Shown piece after piece: positions 22,237 through 29,814 of a stretch of DNA of 31,340 nt. Numbering within the stretch: position 1 is the first letter of the stretch; each line of letters begins with the position of its first letter. The stretch comes from Bifidobacteriaceae bacterium (GTDB taxonomy: Bacteria > Actinomycetota > Actinomycetes > Actinomycetales > WQXJ01): positions 1-31,340 of the forward strand of contig JAISCU010000101.1 of assembly GCA_031265345.1 (NCBI GenBank), written 5' to 3'. Both the position numbers and the translations under genes were made by a program. The notes beneath the pieces were generated by a model. That model searched no databases, was not told the origin of the DNA, and saw nothing but the letters and a program-made list of their open reading frames with translations.

Positions 22237-22632
22237 GAATTGCGGCCACAGGAGGTTAGTGGTCGGCCGGATGCGACCACGAAGGCGTTTTGGCCGCAAT
22301 TCGCGCCCGGATCGAGGATGTGTCCCTTGGAGTGGTGGGGGTTTGGGCGAGGCAGCCGGGCCCTGGGCGTGAAATGCGCCTCGACGGGGTTCGTGGCACG
22401 ACCGGCGCGACCACGAACGCGTTTGACCCGCATTTCGGCGCCCCGCGGCGCGGGCCCGGGCGTGAAATGCGCCCTGGCGGGGTTCGTGGCACGACCGGCG
22501 CGACCGCGAACGCGTTTTGGGCGCAATTCGCGCCCGGATCGGCGGGTCCGGGCCCGCCCCCGGGACGAAATGCGCCCTCACGAGGTTCGCGGTCGACCGG
22601 TTCCGACCACGAAGGCATTTTGGCCGCATTTC
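22237..22632. repeat. Four dispersed 66-bp hairpin units, same family as at 2613-3302
   Basis: Units at 22237-22302, 22371-22436, 22464-22529 and 22567-22632, each exactly 66 bp. The second is very close to the units of the first array; the others are more diverged but keep matching arms, for example GAATTGCGGCC with GGCCGCAATTC in the first. Spacing here is irregular (134, 93, 103 bp) and the spacers are unrelated to those of the first array. The block fills the gap between the tail-anchored protein gene and the 3' end of xth. Confidence 0.88.
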
Positions 22633-22678
22633 ACATCCTGGGGCGGCCCCGCGTGCGGGATGAGGAACCGTTCCCGGA

Positions 22679-23479
22679 TTAGTCGGCGAGGGTTAGCTGG
22701 ACGGGCACATGGTCCGAGGGCGCTTTGCCCTTGCGTTCGTCACGGACGATCTCCACGGCCACCACCCTGTCCGCCAGGGCGGGCGAACAGTAGGCGAAGT
22801 CGATCCGCATGCCCTCGTTCTTGGGGAAACGGAGTTGCTGGTAATCCCATTGGGTGTACAGATGCTCGGCGGGCAGATGCTCGCGGGCCACCTCGCGGAA
22901 ACCGGCCGCCGCCAACTCCTCCAACGCCGAGCGCTCACGCGGCGATGTATGCGTCAACCCCTCGAAGGCGGAAGGATCCCACACATCGGTGTCCAAGGGC
23001 GCGACGTTGAAGTCTCCTACCAAAGCGATCTGGGCTGATGGGTCGGCGGAGAGCCAGCGAGCGGCATCGTGCGCCAAAGCTTCTAGGAAAGCCAGCTTGT
23101 AGGCCATGTGCGGGTCGTCCTGAGCCCGGCCGTGCGGCACGTAGAGCGACCACACCGTGACGCCGCCGCAAACCGCGCCGAGCGCGCGGGCCTCCACCAC
23201 CGGCGTCAGGGCCGCCTTGGCGAAGGCGGGCTGGCCGGGAAACGAGGTCTCGACGCAAGTCAGGCCGACGCGCGAGGCCACCGCGACGCCGTTCCATTGG
23301 TTGAGACCGAAGTGGGCCACCTCGTAGCCGAGCGCGGTGAAGGCGTCGATGGGGAAGGCGGCGTCCTTGACTTTGGTTTCTTGCAACGCCAGCACATCGA
23401 CCTGATGTTCCCGCAGGTAGGTGAGGGTCCGGTCGAGTCTGGCGCGCAGCGAGTTGACATTCCAGGTGGCGATCCGCAT
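22679..23479 (-). CDS. xth: Exodeoxyribonuclease III (AP endonuclease)
   Basis: 266 residues. The active-site motifs are all present: WNVNSLRAR (6-14), LQETK with Glu34, Tyr113 in SLYVPHG, GDFNVAP with Asp156 and Asn158, and SDH at 255-257. It cuts DNA 5' to abasic sites and degrades 3' ends in base excision repair, using Mg2+. The start ATG has a -10 box TAGCCT 6 nt upstream, so the message is leaderless. It is divergent from the SDR gene with 48 bp between starts. Its 3' end abuts the hairpin block. Confidence 0.95.
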   Translation of the reverse strand: MRIATWNVNSLRARLDRTLTYLREHQVDVLALQETKVKDAAFPIDAFTALGYEVAHFGLNQWNGVAVASRVGLTCVETSFPGQPAFAKAALTPVVEARALGAVCGGVTVWSLYVPHGRAQDDPHMAYKLAFLEALAHDAARWLSADPSAQIALVGDFNVAPLDTDVWDPSAFEGLTHTSPRERSALEELAAAGFREVAREHLPAEHLYTQWDYQQLRFPKNEGMRIDFAYCSPALADRVVAVEIVRDERKGKAPSDHVPVQLTLAD

Positions 23480-23485
23480 GAGCCA

Positions 23486-23521
23486 AGGCTAAACGGCCAC
23501 GCGGGACCGGCCAAGTAGGCT
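23486..23521. promoter_or_regulatory. Divergent leaderless promoters of xth and the SDR gene
   Basis: Minus-strand TAGCCT (23486-23491) lies 6 nt from ATG 23479; plus-strand TAGGCT (23516-23521) lies 6 nt from ATG 23528. Both promoters fit in the 48-bp gap. Confidence 0.6.
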
Positions 23522-23527
23522 GGTCCC

Positions 23528-24286
23528 ATGGGTACAGCACTGATCACCGGGGCGAGCGCCGGATTGGGCGAGGAGTTCGCCTGGCAATTGGCCACAGTCC
23601 GGCACAATCTTGTGCTGGTCGCGCGCGACGGCGGCCGGATGGAGCAGCTAGCCGCCAAAATCCGTTCGGCGGCGGGGGTGCGGGTCGAGATCATGGAGGC
23701 CGATCTGACGAAAGAACGGGACCTGAGCCGTGTCGGCAACCGGCTGAAAGCGCCCGCCAGGCCGGTCGGCCTGCTGATCAACAACGCCGGGTTCGCGGTT
23801 CGCCAGCCGTTCCTGGAGGCGCCGATCCGGGACGCGGTGGCCATGGAGAAGGTCATGATCCACGCGGTCATGGTGCTCTCCCACGCGGCGGCCCGCGCGA
23901 TGGTGGCGCGGGGGCGCGGGGCGATCCTGAACGTCTCGTCCGTGGCCGCCTACCTCACCTCCGGCATCTACGCGGCGGACAAGGCCTGGGTCAAGTCCTT
24001 CACGGAAGCCCTGGCCGTCGAATTGAAAGACACGGGCGTGACGGCCACGGCCTTGTTGCCGGGGCTGACGCGCACGGAGTTTCACGCTCGGGCAGGTTTG
24101 GACTACCTGTCTTATCCGTCGGTCGCCTGGCTCCAGGCCGCCGATGTCGTCTCCCGAGCCCTCTCGGACGTCCGTCGCGGCGTTGTGCTCTCGACCCCGT
24201 CATGGCGCTACGGCGCTTTGGGCCAGGTGGCCCGATTGGCGCCCCGGTTCATTGTGCGGGCGCTGAGCCAGATGGAGGACCGGTGA
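23528..24286 (+). CDS. Short-chain dehydrogenase/reductase
   Basis: 252 residues. The Rossmann motif TGASAGLG (7-14), NNAG (85-88), Ser at 137-138 in NVSS, and Y148-x-x-x-K152 define a classical SDR that uses NAD(P)H. VARDGGRM after the second strand suggests NADP. The C-terminal part with GLTRTEFHARAG resembles the DltE/YqjQ-like group often labelled simply as oxidoreductase. Substrate unknown. It overlaps pyrE by 4 bp (GTGA), so the two are co-translated, without an obvious shared pathway. Confidence 0.88.
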   Translation: MGTALITGASAGLGEEFAWQLATVRHNLVLVARDGGRMEQLAAKIRSAAGVRVEIMEADLTKERDLSRVGNRLKAPARPVGLLINNAGFAVRQPFLEAPIRDAVAMEKVMIHAVMVLSHAAARAMVARGRGAILNVSSVAAYLTSGIYAADKAWVKSFTEALAVELKDTGVTATALLPGLTRTEFHARAGLDYLSYPSVAWLQAADVVSRALSDVRRGVVLSTPSWRYGALGQVARLAPRFIVRALSQMEDR

Positions 24287-24888
24287 ACGGGGTCCCGCTG
24301 AATTCTGAATTGGCGGCGCTCGATCCGCGCGAGCAACTGCGGCGCCTGGTGTCCGAATTGGCGGTCATTCGTGGCCGTGTGGTGCTGGCGTCCGGCCGCG
24401 AAGCCTCCTACTACGTCGATCTGCGGCGCGTCACGCTGCACCACTTGGCGGCTCCGCTGGTCGGCCATTTGCTGCTCGACCTGCTGGAGGAGCGGGGGCT
24501 GGTGGCCGGTGACGATTATCTGTCTGTGGGCGGTTTGACCATGGGGGCCGACCCAGTGGCCGGCGCAATGCTCCATGCCGCCGCCGCCCGCGGCCTGGAC
24601 CTGGACGCTTTCGTGGTCCGCAAGGACGCCAAGGCGCATGGGTTGCAGCGCCGAATCGAGGGGCCGGACGTGCGTGGGCGTGCAGTAGTGGCGGTCGAGG
24701 ACACATCCACCACCGGCGGCTCCGTGATCACCGCAGTGGAGGCCCTGCGCGAAGCTGGCGCGTCGGTCAAGGCGGTGGCGGTGATCGTCGATCGCGACAC
24801 TGGTGCGGCCGCGAAGATCGAGGCGCTCGGCCTTCCCTACTACTACCTGTTCGGCCTGGACGACCTCGGCCTGGGCGCGGCCTCCTAG
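24283..24888 (+). CDS. pyrE: Orotate phosphoribosyltransferase
   Basis: 201 residues from GTG 24283, which overlaps the SDR stop and has GGAGG just upstream. It joins orotate and PRPP to give OMP in de novo pyrimidine synthesis. SGREASYYVDLRR near the start, GGLTMGADP, the catalytic loop VVRKDAKAHGLQRRIEG and the PRPP loop VVAVEDTSTTGGSV are all typical. The N-terminal extension is short and complete. The frame continues upstream to 24202 inside the SDR gene, but that part has no conserved content. Confidence 0.94.
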   Translation: MNGVPLNSELAALDPREQLRRLVSELAVIRGRVVLASGREASYYVDLRRVTLHHLAAPLVGHLLLDLLEERGLVAGDDYLSVGGLTMGADPVAGAMLHAAAARGLDLDAFVVRKDAKAHGLQRRIEGPDVRGRAVVAVEDTSTTGGSVITAVEALREAGASVKAVAVIVDRDTGAAAKIEALGLPYYYLFGLDDLGLGAAS

Positions 24889-25072
24889 GCAGCGATTGGG
24901 CGTCCACGCCGATCCACCCCCATGGACGGGTCGATGAGCGAGGCGGCGTCTTCACTAGCCATTGGGTTGTTCGCGCCTCAGTTGCCGCGCGGTCGCACTC
25001 GCGATGATCGCCGGACTGGAAAGGGGGCGTCACACTCGCTTCGGCGCGATCAATCCGCTTGGTGTGATGTGT

Positions 25073-25126
25073 GAAAAGATGCGATCCCTGGCTCTCGAAA
25101 TCGAGTGCCAGCCTATGCATCTTTTC
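25073..25126. other. Intergenic hairpin 1
   Basis: GAAAAGATGC (25073-25082) pairs perfectly with GCATCTTTTC (25117-25126); inside, CTGGC (25088-25092) pairs with GCCAG (25107-25111). It lies in the 456-bp gap between pyrE and the LRV protein gene, where no gene is seen. It may be the pyrE terminator or part of a small RNA. Confidence 0.6.
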
Positions 25127-25140
25127 GGCCAACCATCGCC

Positions 25141-25175
25141 GAGTCTTCGAAAGGGCCAGGGCCCGTCGAAGACTC
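25141..25175. other. Intergenic hairpin 2
   Basis: GAGTCTTCGA (25141-25150) pairs perfectly with TCGAAGACTC (25166-25175), with GGGCC/GGCCC inside and a 2-nt tip. It sits 14 bp from hairpin 1. No T-run follows. Confidence 0.6.
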
Positions 25176-25344
25176 GTGATAATCACCAGACAAGGGATGG
25201 AATCAGCCGGAAATGAACCTGGCACCATTTCTGGCCGGGGTTGTCTGCTCGGAGCAGACCATTGGGCGACTGAGGATGGTTACGCTGGCTGGCATTGCGG
25301 GTACGCGGCGGAGCTTGCCCGCACGACCAGTGAGGAGCAGCGTC

Positions 25345-26358
25345 ATGACAACGCCGAAGCCCGACTTCAGCGATCACACGGCGGCGCAGGCGGCGGTCAG
25401 TAATCGGGGCACGCCGCCAGAGCAACTGGAGGCCATCGCCGCTGCTCAACCGAGCCTTTGGCGGGATATCGCCGCCCATCCGAACGTTTATCCTGCGCTG
25501 CTGGACTGGCTGGAGGCCAACGGGGACGAATCGGTGCGCGCCGCAGTGAACAGGGCCCGCGATCAGATGCCACAGCCCCCGCAGCAGTATCCGCCGCAAC
25601 CAGCCCCGTGGTCCCCGCATCCATCGTCATCGGCCCAGGCCCCGCCGAGCTATCCCGGCGCCAGGCCGAGGCCCAAGGAACGCTCGAAGGGTGCGGGCAT
25701 CGCGGCAGACATCGTCATCGCGTTCTCGCTCTCAGGCTATCCGGCATCAGGGATGCTCGTAAGGACGGCTAGCATCGCCTGGTTCCTGACCGTCTTCCTT
25801 GGCGGCTTCGGCCTGATGTTCGGCCTGTTCCGACTCGTCAGAGTCCGAATCAAACGCCAAAGGGCCCGGCGGTTGGCATGGCACGGCGTTTGGGCGGCGA
25901 TCGCGGTGGCAGTAATTCCGGTTCTGGCGATCATCCGGGTGCCCGCCCCGGCACCGTCCGCTGGCGGGTCGCCGTCAACCGCTGGATCGACGGCCACCGC
26001 GAGCGCGTCCTTGAACACCGAAGAGGGCGATCCCGGTGGTATCACGGGCACATTCAAGTTTGAGGAGATCGACGGAGCGACGGCAATAGTCAAGAGCGAT
26101 GAGCCTGGGATCAACGACCTCACTCTCGAGTTTCTCACCGGCGACACCTTCGCGCTGACCATCCACGGTGAGCGCCGCAGCGGCACATACGTGTCAGAGA
26201 CCGAAGACACTCCTTTCACGTTCTCGCTGCCAGGCGTTCTGACCTTCCAGGGAGAGCTTCACGACGACGTCCTGATCCTCGCGATGCCCGGCGAATTCGA
26301 GTCAGAGATAGGCGGCATTTCCCACATTTACGGCTACGTCGGCTCGAGGAAATCCTGA
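25345..26358 (+). CDS. Membrane protein with N-terminal variant leucine-rich repeat (LRV) domain
   Basis: 337 residues from ATG 25345 (GAGGAG 7 nt upstream). Residues 1-75 (AAVSNRGTPPEQLEAIAA ... RRDIAAHPNVYPALLDWL-like pattern) match the LRV-type helical repeat found at the start of many actinobacterial membrane proteins. A Pro/Gln/Ser-rich linker (75-115) follows, then hydrophobic segments (about 117-145, 146-170 and 180-202). The last 120 residues form an outside-facing domain of alternating strands (ITGTFKFEEIDG ... GISHIYGYV) with a small-beta-barrel look. Function unknown. Its 3' end overlaps the convergent aminotransferase by 25 bp. Confidence 0.75.
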   Translation: MTTPKPDFSDHTAAQAAVSNRGTPPEQLEAIAAAQPSLWRDIAAHPNVYPALLDWLEANGDESVRAAVNRARDQMPQPPQQYPPQPAPWSPHPSSSAQAPPSYPGARPRPKERSKGAGIAADIVIAFSLSGYPASGMLVRTASIAWFLTVFLGGFGLMFGLFRLVRVRIKRQRARRLAWHGVWAAIAVAVIPVLAIIRVPAPAPSAGGSPSTAGSTATASASLNTEEGDPGGITGTFKFEEIDGATAIVKSDEPGINDLTLEFLTGDTFALTIHGERRSGTYVSETEDTPFTFSLPGVLTFQGELHDDVLILAMPGEFESEIGGISHIYGYVGSRKS

Positions 26359-27512
26359 CTGCCGAGCGCCGACAGCAGCCGCCCACATTGATCAGTGAAT
26401 TGGTCGGGAGGGGGCAGCAGCGACAGCACCAGCGTCGGGCCTTGCACGATGTCGTAGAACCAGCCCGGATGCACCGCCAGCCCCGCGTCGCGCATCAGGG
26501 CGACGGGCAGGTGATCGTCCGCCAGTGCCTGCGGCAGATCGACGATCGCGCTCCAGCCGCCCTCGCAGCGCCGGACCCGGTACGGCGTGGGCTCGAGCAA
26601 CTGGCGCAGGGCCGCCAAATTGGTGGCCAGGCGGGTGCGGGTGGCTGGGACGACGGCATCGGACAATTCCAACAGTTCCGGCAAAGCCAGGGCGACGGGC
26701 GAATTGACCGCCAGGAAAGTGTCCGCGACCTGGTCCAACGCTGCGCGAACAGGCGCCAACTCGCGGGGCGGGCCGGACAGGCGCAGCCAGCCGAGTTTGA
26801 GTTGAGGGGCGCAGAGCAGCTTCGAGAGCCCGCTGAAGGCGAAGGTCACCGCCTGATCCTGACCGGCCAGCGACGTGGGCGGGCCGTCCAGGTGGAACGG
26901 GTTGAAGACCTCGTCCGCGATGATCGCTCCGTGGGTGGCTCGGCAGGCCTCAGCGACCCTGGCAGCAGCCGCGGAGTCAACATAGGCGCCGGTCGGATTA
27001 CCGGGATTGATGAGCACAAAGATGCGGGCTCCTGCCTTGGCGGCGTCCTTGATCGCGGCGGGATCGGCGCACCAGCCGTCCCTGGGAAGGTAGTGCCAGC
27101 GGCAGTCGAGCGTCCGCAGATCTGCCAAGGCGGCCAGCGGCTCGATCAGCGGGTAGCCGGGCGCGGGGATGGCGATGGGGTCGCCGGGATCGGTCGTGAT
27201 GGCGAAGACCCAGGAGTAGGCCTCGGAGGTGGAGGCGGTCAGCCAGTAGTCGTCGGGCGTGCCGCCGAACCGGGCGGCCAGTGCTTCGCGGGCGAGGATC
27301 GGCCCCTTGGGATCGGGCTCGTACTTGTCAGCCCGCCGAGCCGCACGGGCCACCGCTTCGAGGGCGGCTGGCGACCCGAGCCCGAAATGGGTGGGGTTGG
27401 AATCGGTCAGGTCCGTGAGCTCGGCGCCGGAGGTCTCCAGCCGGGCTCGCTCGCGCGCGATGGCGTTGACCTGGCCCGCCCCCGCCTGCCCGAATCGCCG
27501 TGAGAGCCGCAC
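26334..27512 (-). CDS. Class I/II PLP-dependent aminotransferase
   Basis: 392 residues from GTG 27512. LTASTSEAYSWVF (about 91-103), NPGNPTG (169-175), ADEVF with Asp200, and SGLSK with the PLP-binding Lys231 followed by LKLGW give a complete fold type I active site. SNPT near residue 38 lies where the substrate loop is in alanine/valine-type transaminases. It moves an amino group between an amino acid and a keto acid; the exact substrate is not clear. A -10 box TAGCAT 6 nt upstream gives a leaderless start. It converges with the LRV gene and overlaps it by 25 bp. Confidence 0.88.
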   Translation of the reverse strand: MRLSRRFGQAGAGQVNAIARERARLETSGAELTDLTDSNPTHFGLGSPAALEAVARAARRADKYEPDPKGPILAREALAARFGGTPDDYWLTASTSEAYSWVFAITTDPGDPIAIPAPGYPLIEPLAALADLRTLDCRWHYLPRDGWCADPAAIKDAAKAGARIFVLINPGNPTGAYVDSAAAARVAEACRATHGAIIADEVFNPFHLDGPPTSLAGQDQAVTFAFSGLSKLLCAPQLKLGWLRLSGPPRELAPVRAALDQVADTFLAVNSPVALALPELLELSDAVVPATRTRLATNLAALRQLLEPTPYRVRRCEGGWSAIVDLPQALADDHLPVALMRDAGLAVHPGWFYDIVQGPTLVLSLLPPPDQFTDQCGRLLSALGSQDFLEPT

Positions 27513-27518
27513 CCGGCC

Positions 27519-27524
27519 ATGCTA
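27519..27524 (-). promoter_or_regulatory. -10 box of the leaderless aminotransferase gene
   Basis: TAGCAT on the minus strand, 6 nt before GTG 27512. Confidence 0.5.
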
Positions 27525-27600
27525 CTCACCGGCCACGGGGGTGTCCGTCGGCAGCTCCGCTCGGCGAGCGGCATCGGCGACCTGGCGCGGTCGGGTACCG

Positions 27601-27642
27601 AACCCGTGCCAACACCCGTCCGGCGGCGAGTTGGCACGGGTT
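27601..27642 (-). terminator. Hairpin after the DedA gene, possible terminator
   Basis: AACCCGTGCCAAC (27601-27613) pairs perfectly with GTTGGCACGGGTT (27630-27642). It is 34 bp past the DedA stop. No T-run follows. The arm shares the words ACGGGTT and GTTGGC with the 35-bp palindromes but in another order. Confidence 0.5.
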
Positions 27643-27675
27643 TGGGACCATCGCAAGGAGCCGAAGACGCAACCT

Positions 27676-28413
27676 CTACTTGACCGGGGACTGCTGGTCG
27701 GCCGGAGCCTCTTCCACGTTGGAACCTGGCGCGCCCCCGCGGCGGCGGGCGGCGCGGTGGCGGAGGTATTCGATCAGCATCGGCGTGATCGAGAGCAGGA
27801 CTATCAGGATGATGATGAAGTCGATGTTGTCGCCGACCCACTCGAACTGGCCCAGCGCGATCCCGGCCAGAGGCAGGATGATCCCCCAGGAGAAGGCCGC
27901 CACAATGTTGAAGGAGACGAAGTGACGGTAGTTCATCTTGCCCACGCCAGCCACAACGGGGGCGAACGTCCGTACAATCGGCACGTACTGCGCGATCACG
28001 ATGGTGCGGCCGCCGTACTTGTCGAAGAAAGCCCGGGTGCGGTCGACGTGCTCGCGCTTGAACAGCCGCGAGTCGGGCTTGTTGAACACCTTCGGCCCCA
28101 GCCCGCGGCCGATCCAATAGCCCGTCTGATCGCCCGCCACGGCACTGAGCGCGATCGCCAGGCAGGCGACCCACCATGGCACGTTGACAGTTCCGGCGCC
28201 GATGAACACCCCGAGCGTGAACAGCAGCGAGTCGCCGGGCAGGAAGAACCCGATCATCAGCCCGGTCTCCGCGAACACGACCGCGCACACGCCGACCAGA
28301 GCCCATGGCCCCAGCCAGGACACGAACTTGTCGATCAGGAAGGCGGCATCCATCCAGGCAGGCAGGGCGAGCACTTCCGGCGCCGCTTCGGCCAGGGCGA
28401 GAGCTATAGACAC
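27676..28413 (-). CDS. DedA family (VTT domain) membrane protein
   Basis: 245 residues from GTG 28413. FFLPGDSLLFTLG, GDQTGYWIGRGLG, FFDKYGGRTIVIAQYVPIVRTFAPVVAGVG and MNYRHF are the DedA hallmarks, including the Glu/Arg positions needed in E. coli homologues. About five hydrophobic segments are visible. DedA proteins act in recycling lipid carriers (undecaprenyl phosphate) or other lipids across the membrane. This would fit the envelope cluster upstream but is not proof of a link. GTG 28413 is chosen because TACCCT lies 7 nt upstream; an ATG at 28452 would overlap the divergent gene. Confidence 0.9.
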   Translation of the reverse strand: MSIALALAEAAPEVLALPAWMDAAFLIDKFVSWLGPWALVGVCAVVFAETGLMIGFFLPGDSLLFTLGVFIGAGTVNVPWWVACLAIALSAVAGDQTGYWIGRGLGPKVFNKPDSRLFKREHVDRTRAFFDKYGGRTIVIAQYVPIVRTFAPVVAGVGKMNYRHFVSFNIVAAFSWGIILPLAGIALGQFEWVGDNIDFIIILIVLLSITPMLIEYLRHRAARRRGGAPGSNVEEAPADQQSPVK

Positions 28414-28420
28414 GCCCTCT

Positions 28421-28430
28421 AGGGTACGGT
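28421..28430. promoter_or_regulatory. Overlapping divergent -10 boxes (DedA / SPOUT methyltransferase)
   Basis: AGGGTACGGT holds TACCCT on the minus strand (28421-28426, 7 nt before GTG 28413) and TACGGT on the plus strand (28425-28430, 7 nt before ATG 28438). The boxes share two bases. Confidence 0.5.
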
Positions 28431-28437
28431 GCCAGGC

Positions 28438-29130
28438 ATGGGAGACAGTCATACCGCGCCCGATGCCGCCGGGTCGGCCCCGCCCGAACCCCCGGCTCTC
28501 GGGGTTGGGGCCTGGGCAGGCGACTGGCCGGACGACCAGCGGTACGACCCGGAGTTGCTGGCCAATGGCGACAGGCGCAACGTGGTGGACCGCTACCGCT
28601 ACTGGTCCGAGGCCGCCATCCGCGCCGACCTGGTGTCACGGGCCCACCCGTTCCACGTGGCGGTGGAGAACTGGGAGCATGATTTCAACATCGGCGCGAT
28701 TGTGCGCACAGCCAATGCGTTCGGGGCGGCCGGCGTCCATATTGTCGGCAAACGGCGTTGGAACCGGCGCGGGGCCATGGTGACGGATCGCTATCTGAAC
28801 GTGTCCCATCATGCCGATGTCGCGGGGTTGGCCGGGTGGGCGCGTGACGAGGGGCTCGCGTTAGTGGCCATCGACAACGTGCCCGGCTCCGTGCCCCTGG
28901 AACGGGCGGAACTGCCGGAGCGCTGCGTGCTGTTGTTCGGACAGGAGGGGCCGGGGCTGACGCCGGAGGCATTGTCCGCCGCGCAGGCGGTGTACGGGAT
29001 CACGCAATATGGTTCGACGCGCTCGATCAACGCGGCGGCCGCGGCGGCCATCGCCATGTACCACTGGGCGCTGCTCCACGCGGTGCCGCCGAATGCCGGT
29101 GGCCTGGAGGTCGGCTCATCGATGAGGTAG
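28438..29130 (+). CDS. SPOUT (TrmH/SpoU) family RNA methyltransferase
   Basis: 230 residues from ATG 28438. The three SPOUT motifs are present: motif 1 EHDFNIGAIVRTANAFGA, motif 2 CVLLFGQEGPGLTPEAL and motif 3 YGSTRSINAAAAAAIAMYHW. They form the knotted SAM-binding fold that methylates a ribose 2'-OH in tRNA or rRNA. The first 60 residues are a non-conserved Pro/Ala-rich start and a short basic segment. It is close to a group of actinobacterial proteins with no assigned RNA site. The start is supported by a -10 box 7 nt upstream. It converges with the RloB gene (9 bp between stops). Confidence 0.9.
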   Translation: MGDSHTAPDAAGSAPPEPPALGVGAWAGDWPDDQRYDPELLANGDRRNVVDRYRYWSEAAIRADLVSRAHPFHVAVENWEHDFNIGAIVRTANAFGAAGVHIVGKRRWNRRGAMVTDRYLNVSHHADVAGLAGWARDEGLALVAIDNVPGSVPLERAELPERCVLLFGQEGPGLTPEALSAAQAVYGITQYGSTRSINAAAAAAIAMYHWALLHAVPPNAGGLEVGSSMR

Positions 29131-29139
29131 GGCATCGGC

Positions 29140-29814
29140 TCAGAACAACGGGCAGGAGTCTCGGCTTTGGCCGCTGCCCTTTTGCCAAGCGTCCACAATT
29201 CTGGTGAGCAGTTCGGCCATCCTCGAAGACGGCCTATCGTCCGGGAATCCCGTTCCCTGTCGCCTGTGCCGCTCTGCCGCGCGATTCGCACGGTCGATTG
29301 CGTCTGGCGCCGAATGGTCAGGTAGACGGTTGAAATCAAGGTCGGATCCCTTGCCGAAATCTGCCCAGTAGCGCCTGAGCTCTTTCAACACGTCTCGCTG
29401 CACGCAACCGGGCCTCGTGTAGTCAGCAAAGTGCCACAGTAGCCAGATCTCGAAGCTCGGGTTCGACAGCGCGACATTCACGTCGGCCCGTTTGGCCGCT
29501 ATCAGAGCCTTCTCGACTTGCTCGGTGTTCTGATCCCAATCAAACACCGCCCAGACCTCGTCGTACCTATCCGGGTCGATGCCGCGCTTCGGATCGCCGC
29601 GCTTGTATTGGCTCGCTGCGCGCACAATATCGGTCGCGGAACTCTTGTCCATCACTGGCCTGACCGCCACGCCAACTCCCCTCAAGCGCCCGTTGACATG
29701 ACGAAAGTAGGCCATCTCGGTCTGGCCTTCACACACGACCAAGAACCTGGTTGCCTGCGACCTGTAGGGGCTCCTGCGTCGCGAACCGCTCTCCCGGTTC
29801 GCTTTTCGGGTCAT
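29140..29814 (-). CDS. RloB/AbiLii-like TOPRIM protein
   Basis: 224 residues. After a basic start of about 20 residues, FLVVCEGQTEMAYF carries the TOPRIM-type Glu (Glu29, Glu33). VWAVFDWDQ holds D92-x-D94, and SNPSFEIWLLWHF (117-129) is the RloB signature. RloB proteins are thought to be nucleases of the TOPRIM superfamily and pair with an AAA ATPase in abortive-infection loci such as AbiL. It overlaps the ATPase gene by 4 bp, so it is co-translated. The ATPase would sense infection and switch on this effector; this is by analogy with related systems such as PARIS. Confidence 0.86.
   Translation of the reverse strand: MTRKANRESGSRRRSPYRSQATRFLVVCEGQTEMAYFRHVNGRLRGVGVAVRPVMDKSSATDIVRAASQYKRGDPKRGIDPDRYDEVWAVFDWDQNTEQVEKALIAAKRADVNVALSNPSFEIWLLWHFADYTRPGCVQRDVLKELRRYWADFGKGSDLDFNRLPDHSAPDAIDRANRAAERHRRQGTGFPDDRPSSRMAELLTRIVDAWQKGSGQSRDSCPLF

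Noticed and set aside
24767..25228. 153-codon minus-strand frame over the pyrE end and the paired hairpins
   Set aside because: It crosses both hairpins and the pyrE 3' end; no start signal and no domain.
26388..27503. 371-codon plus-strand frame
   Set aside because: Antisense shadow of the aminotransferase, whose PLP site is intact on the other strand.
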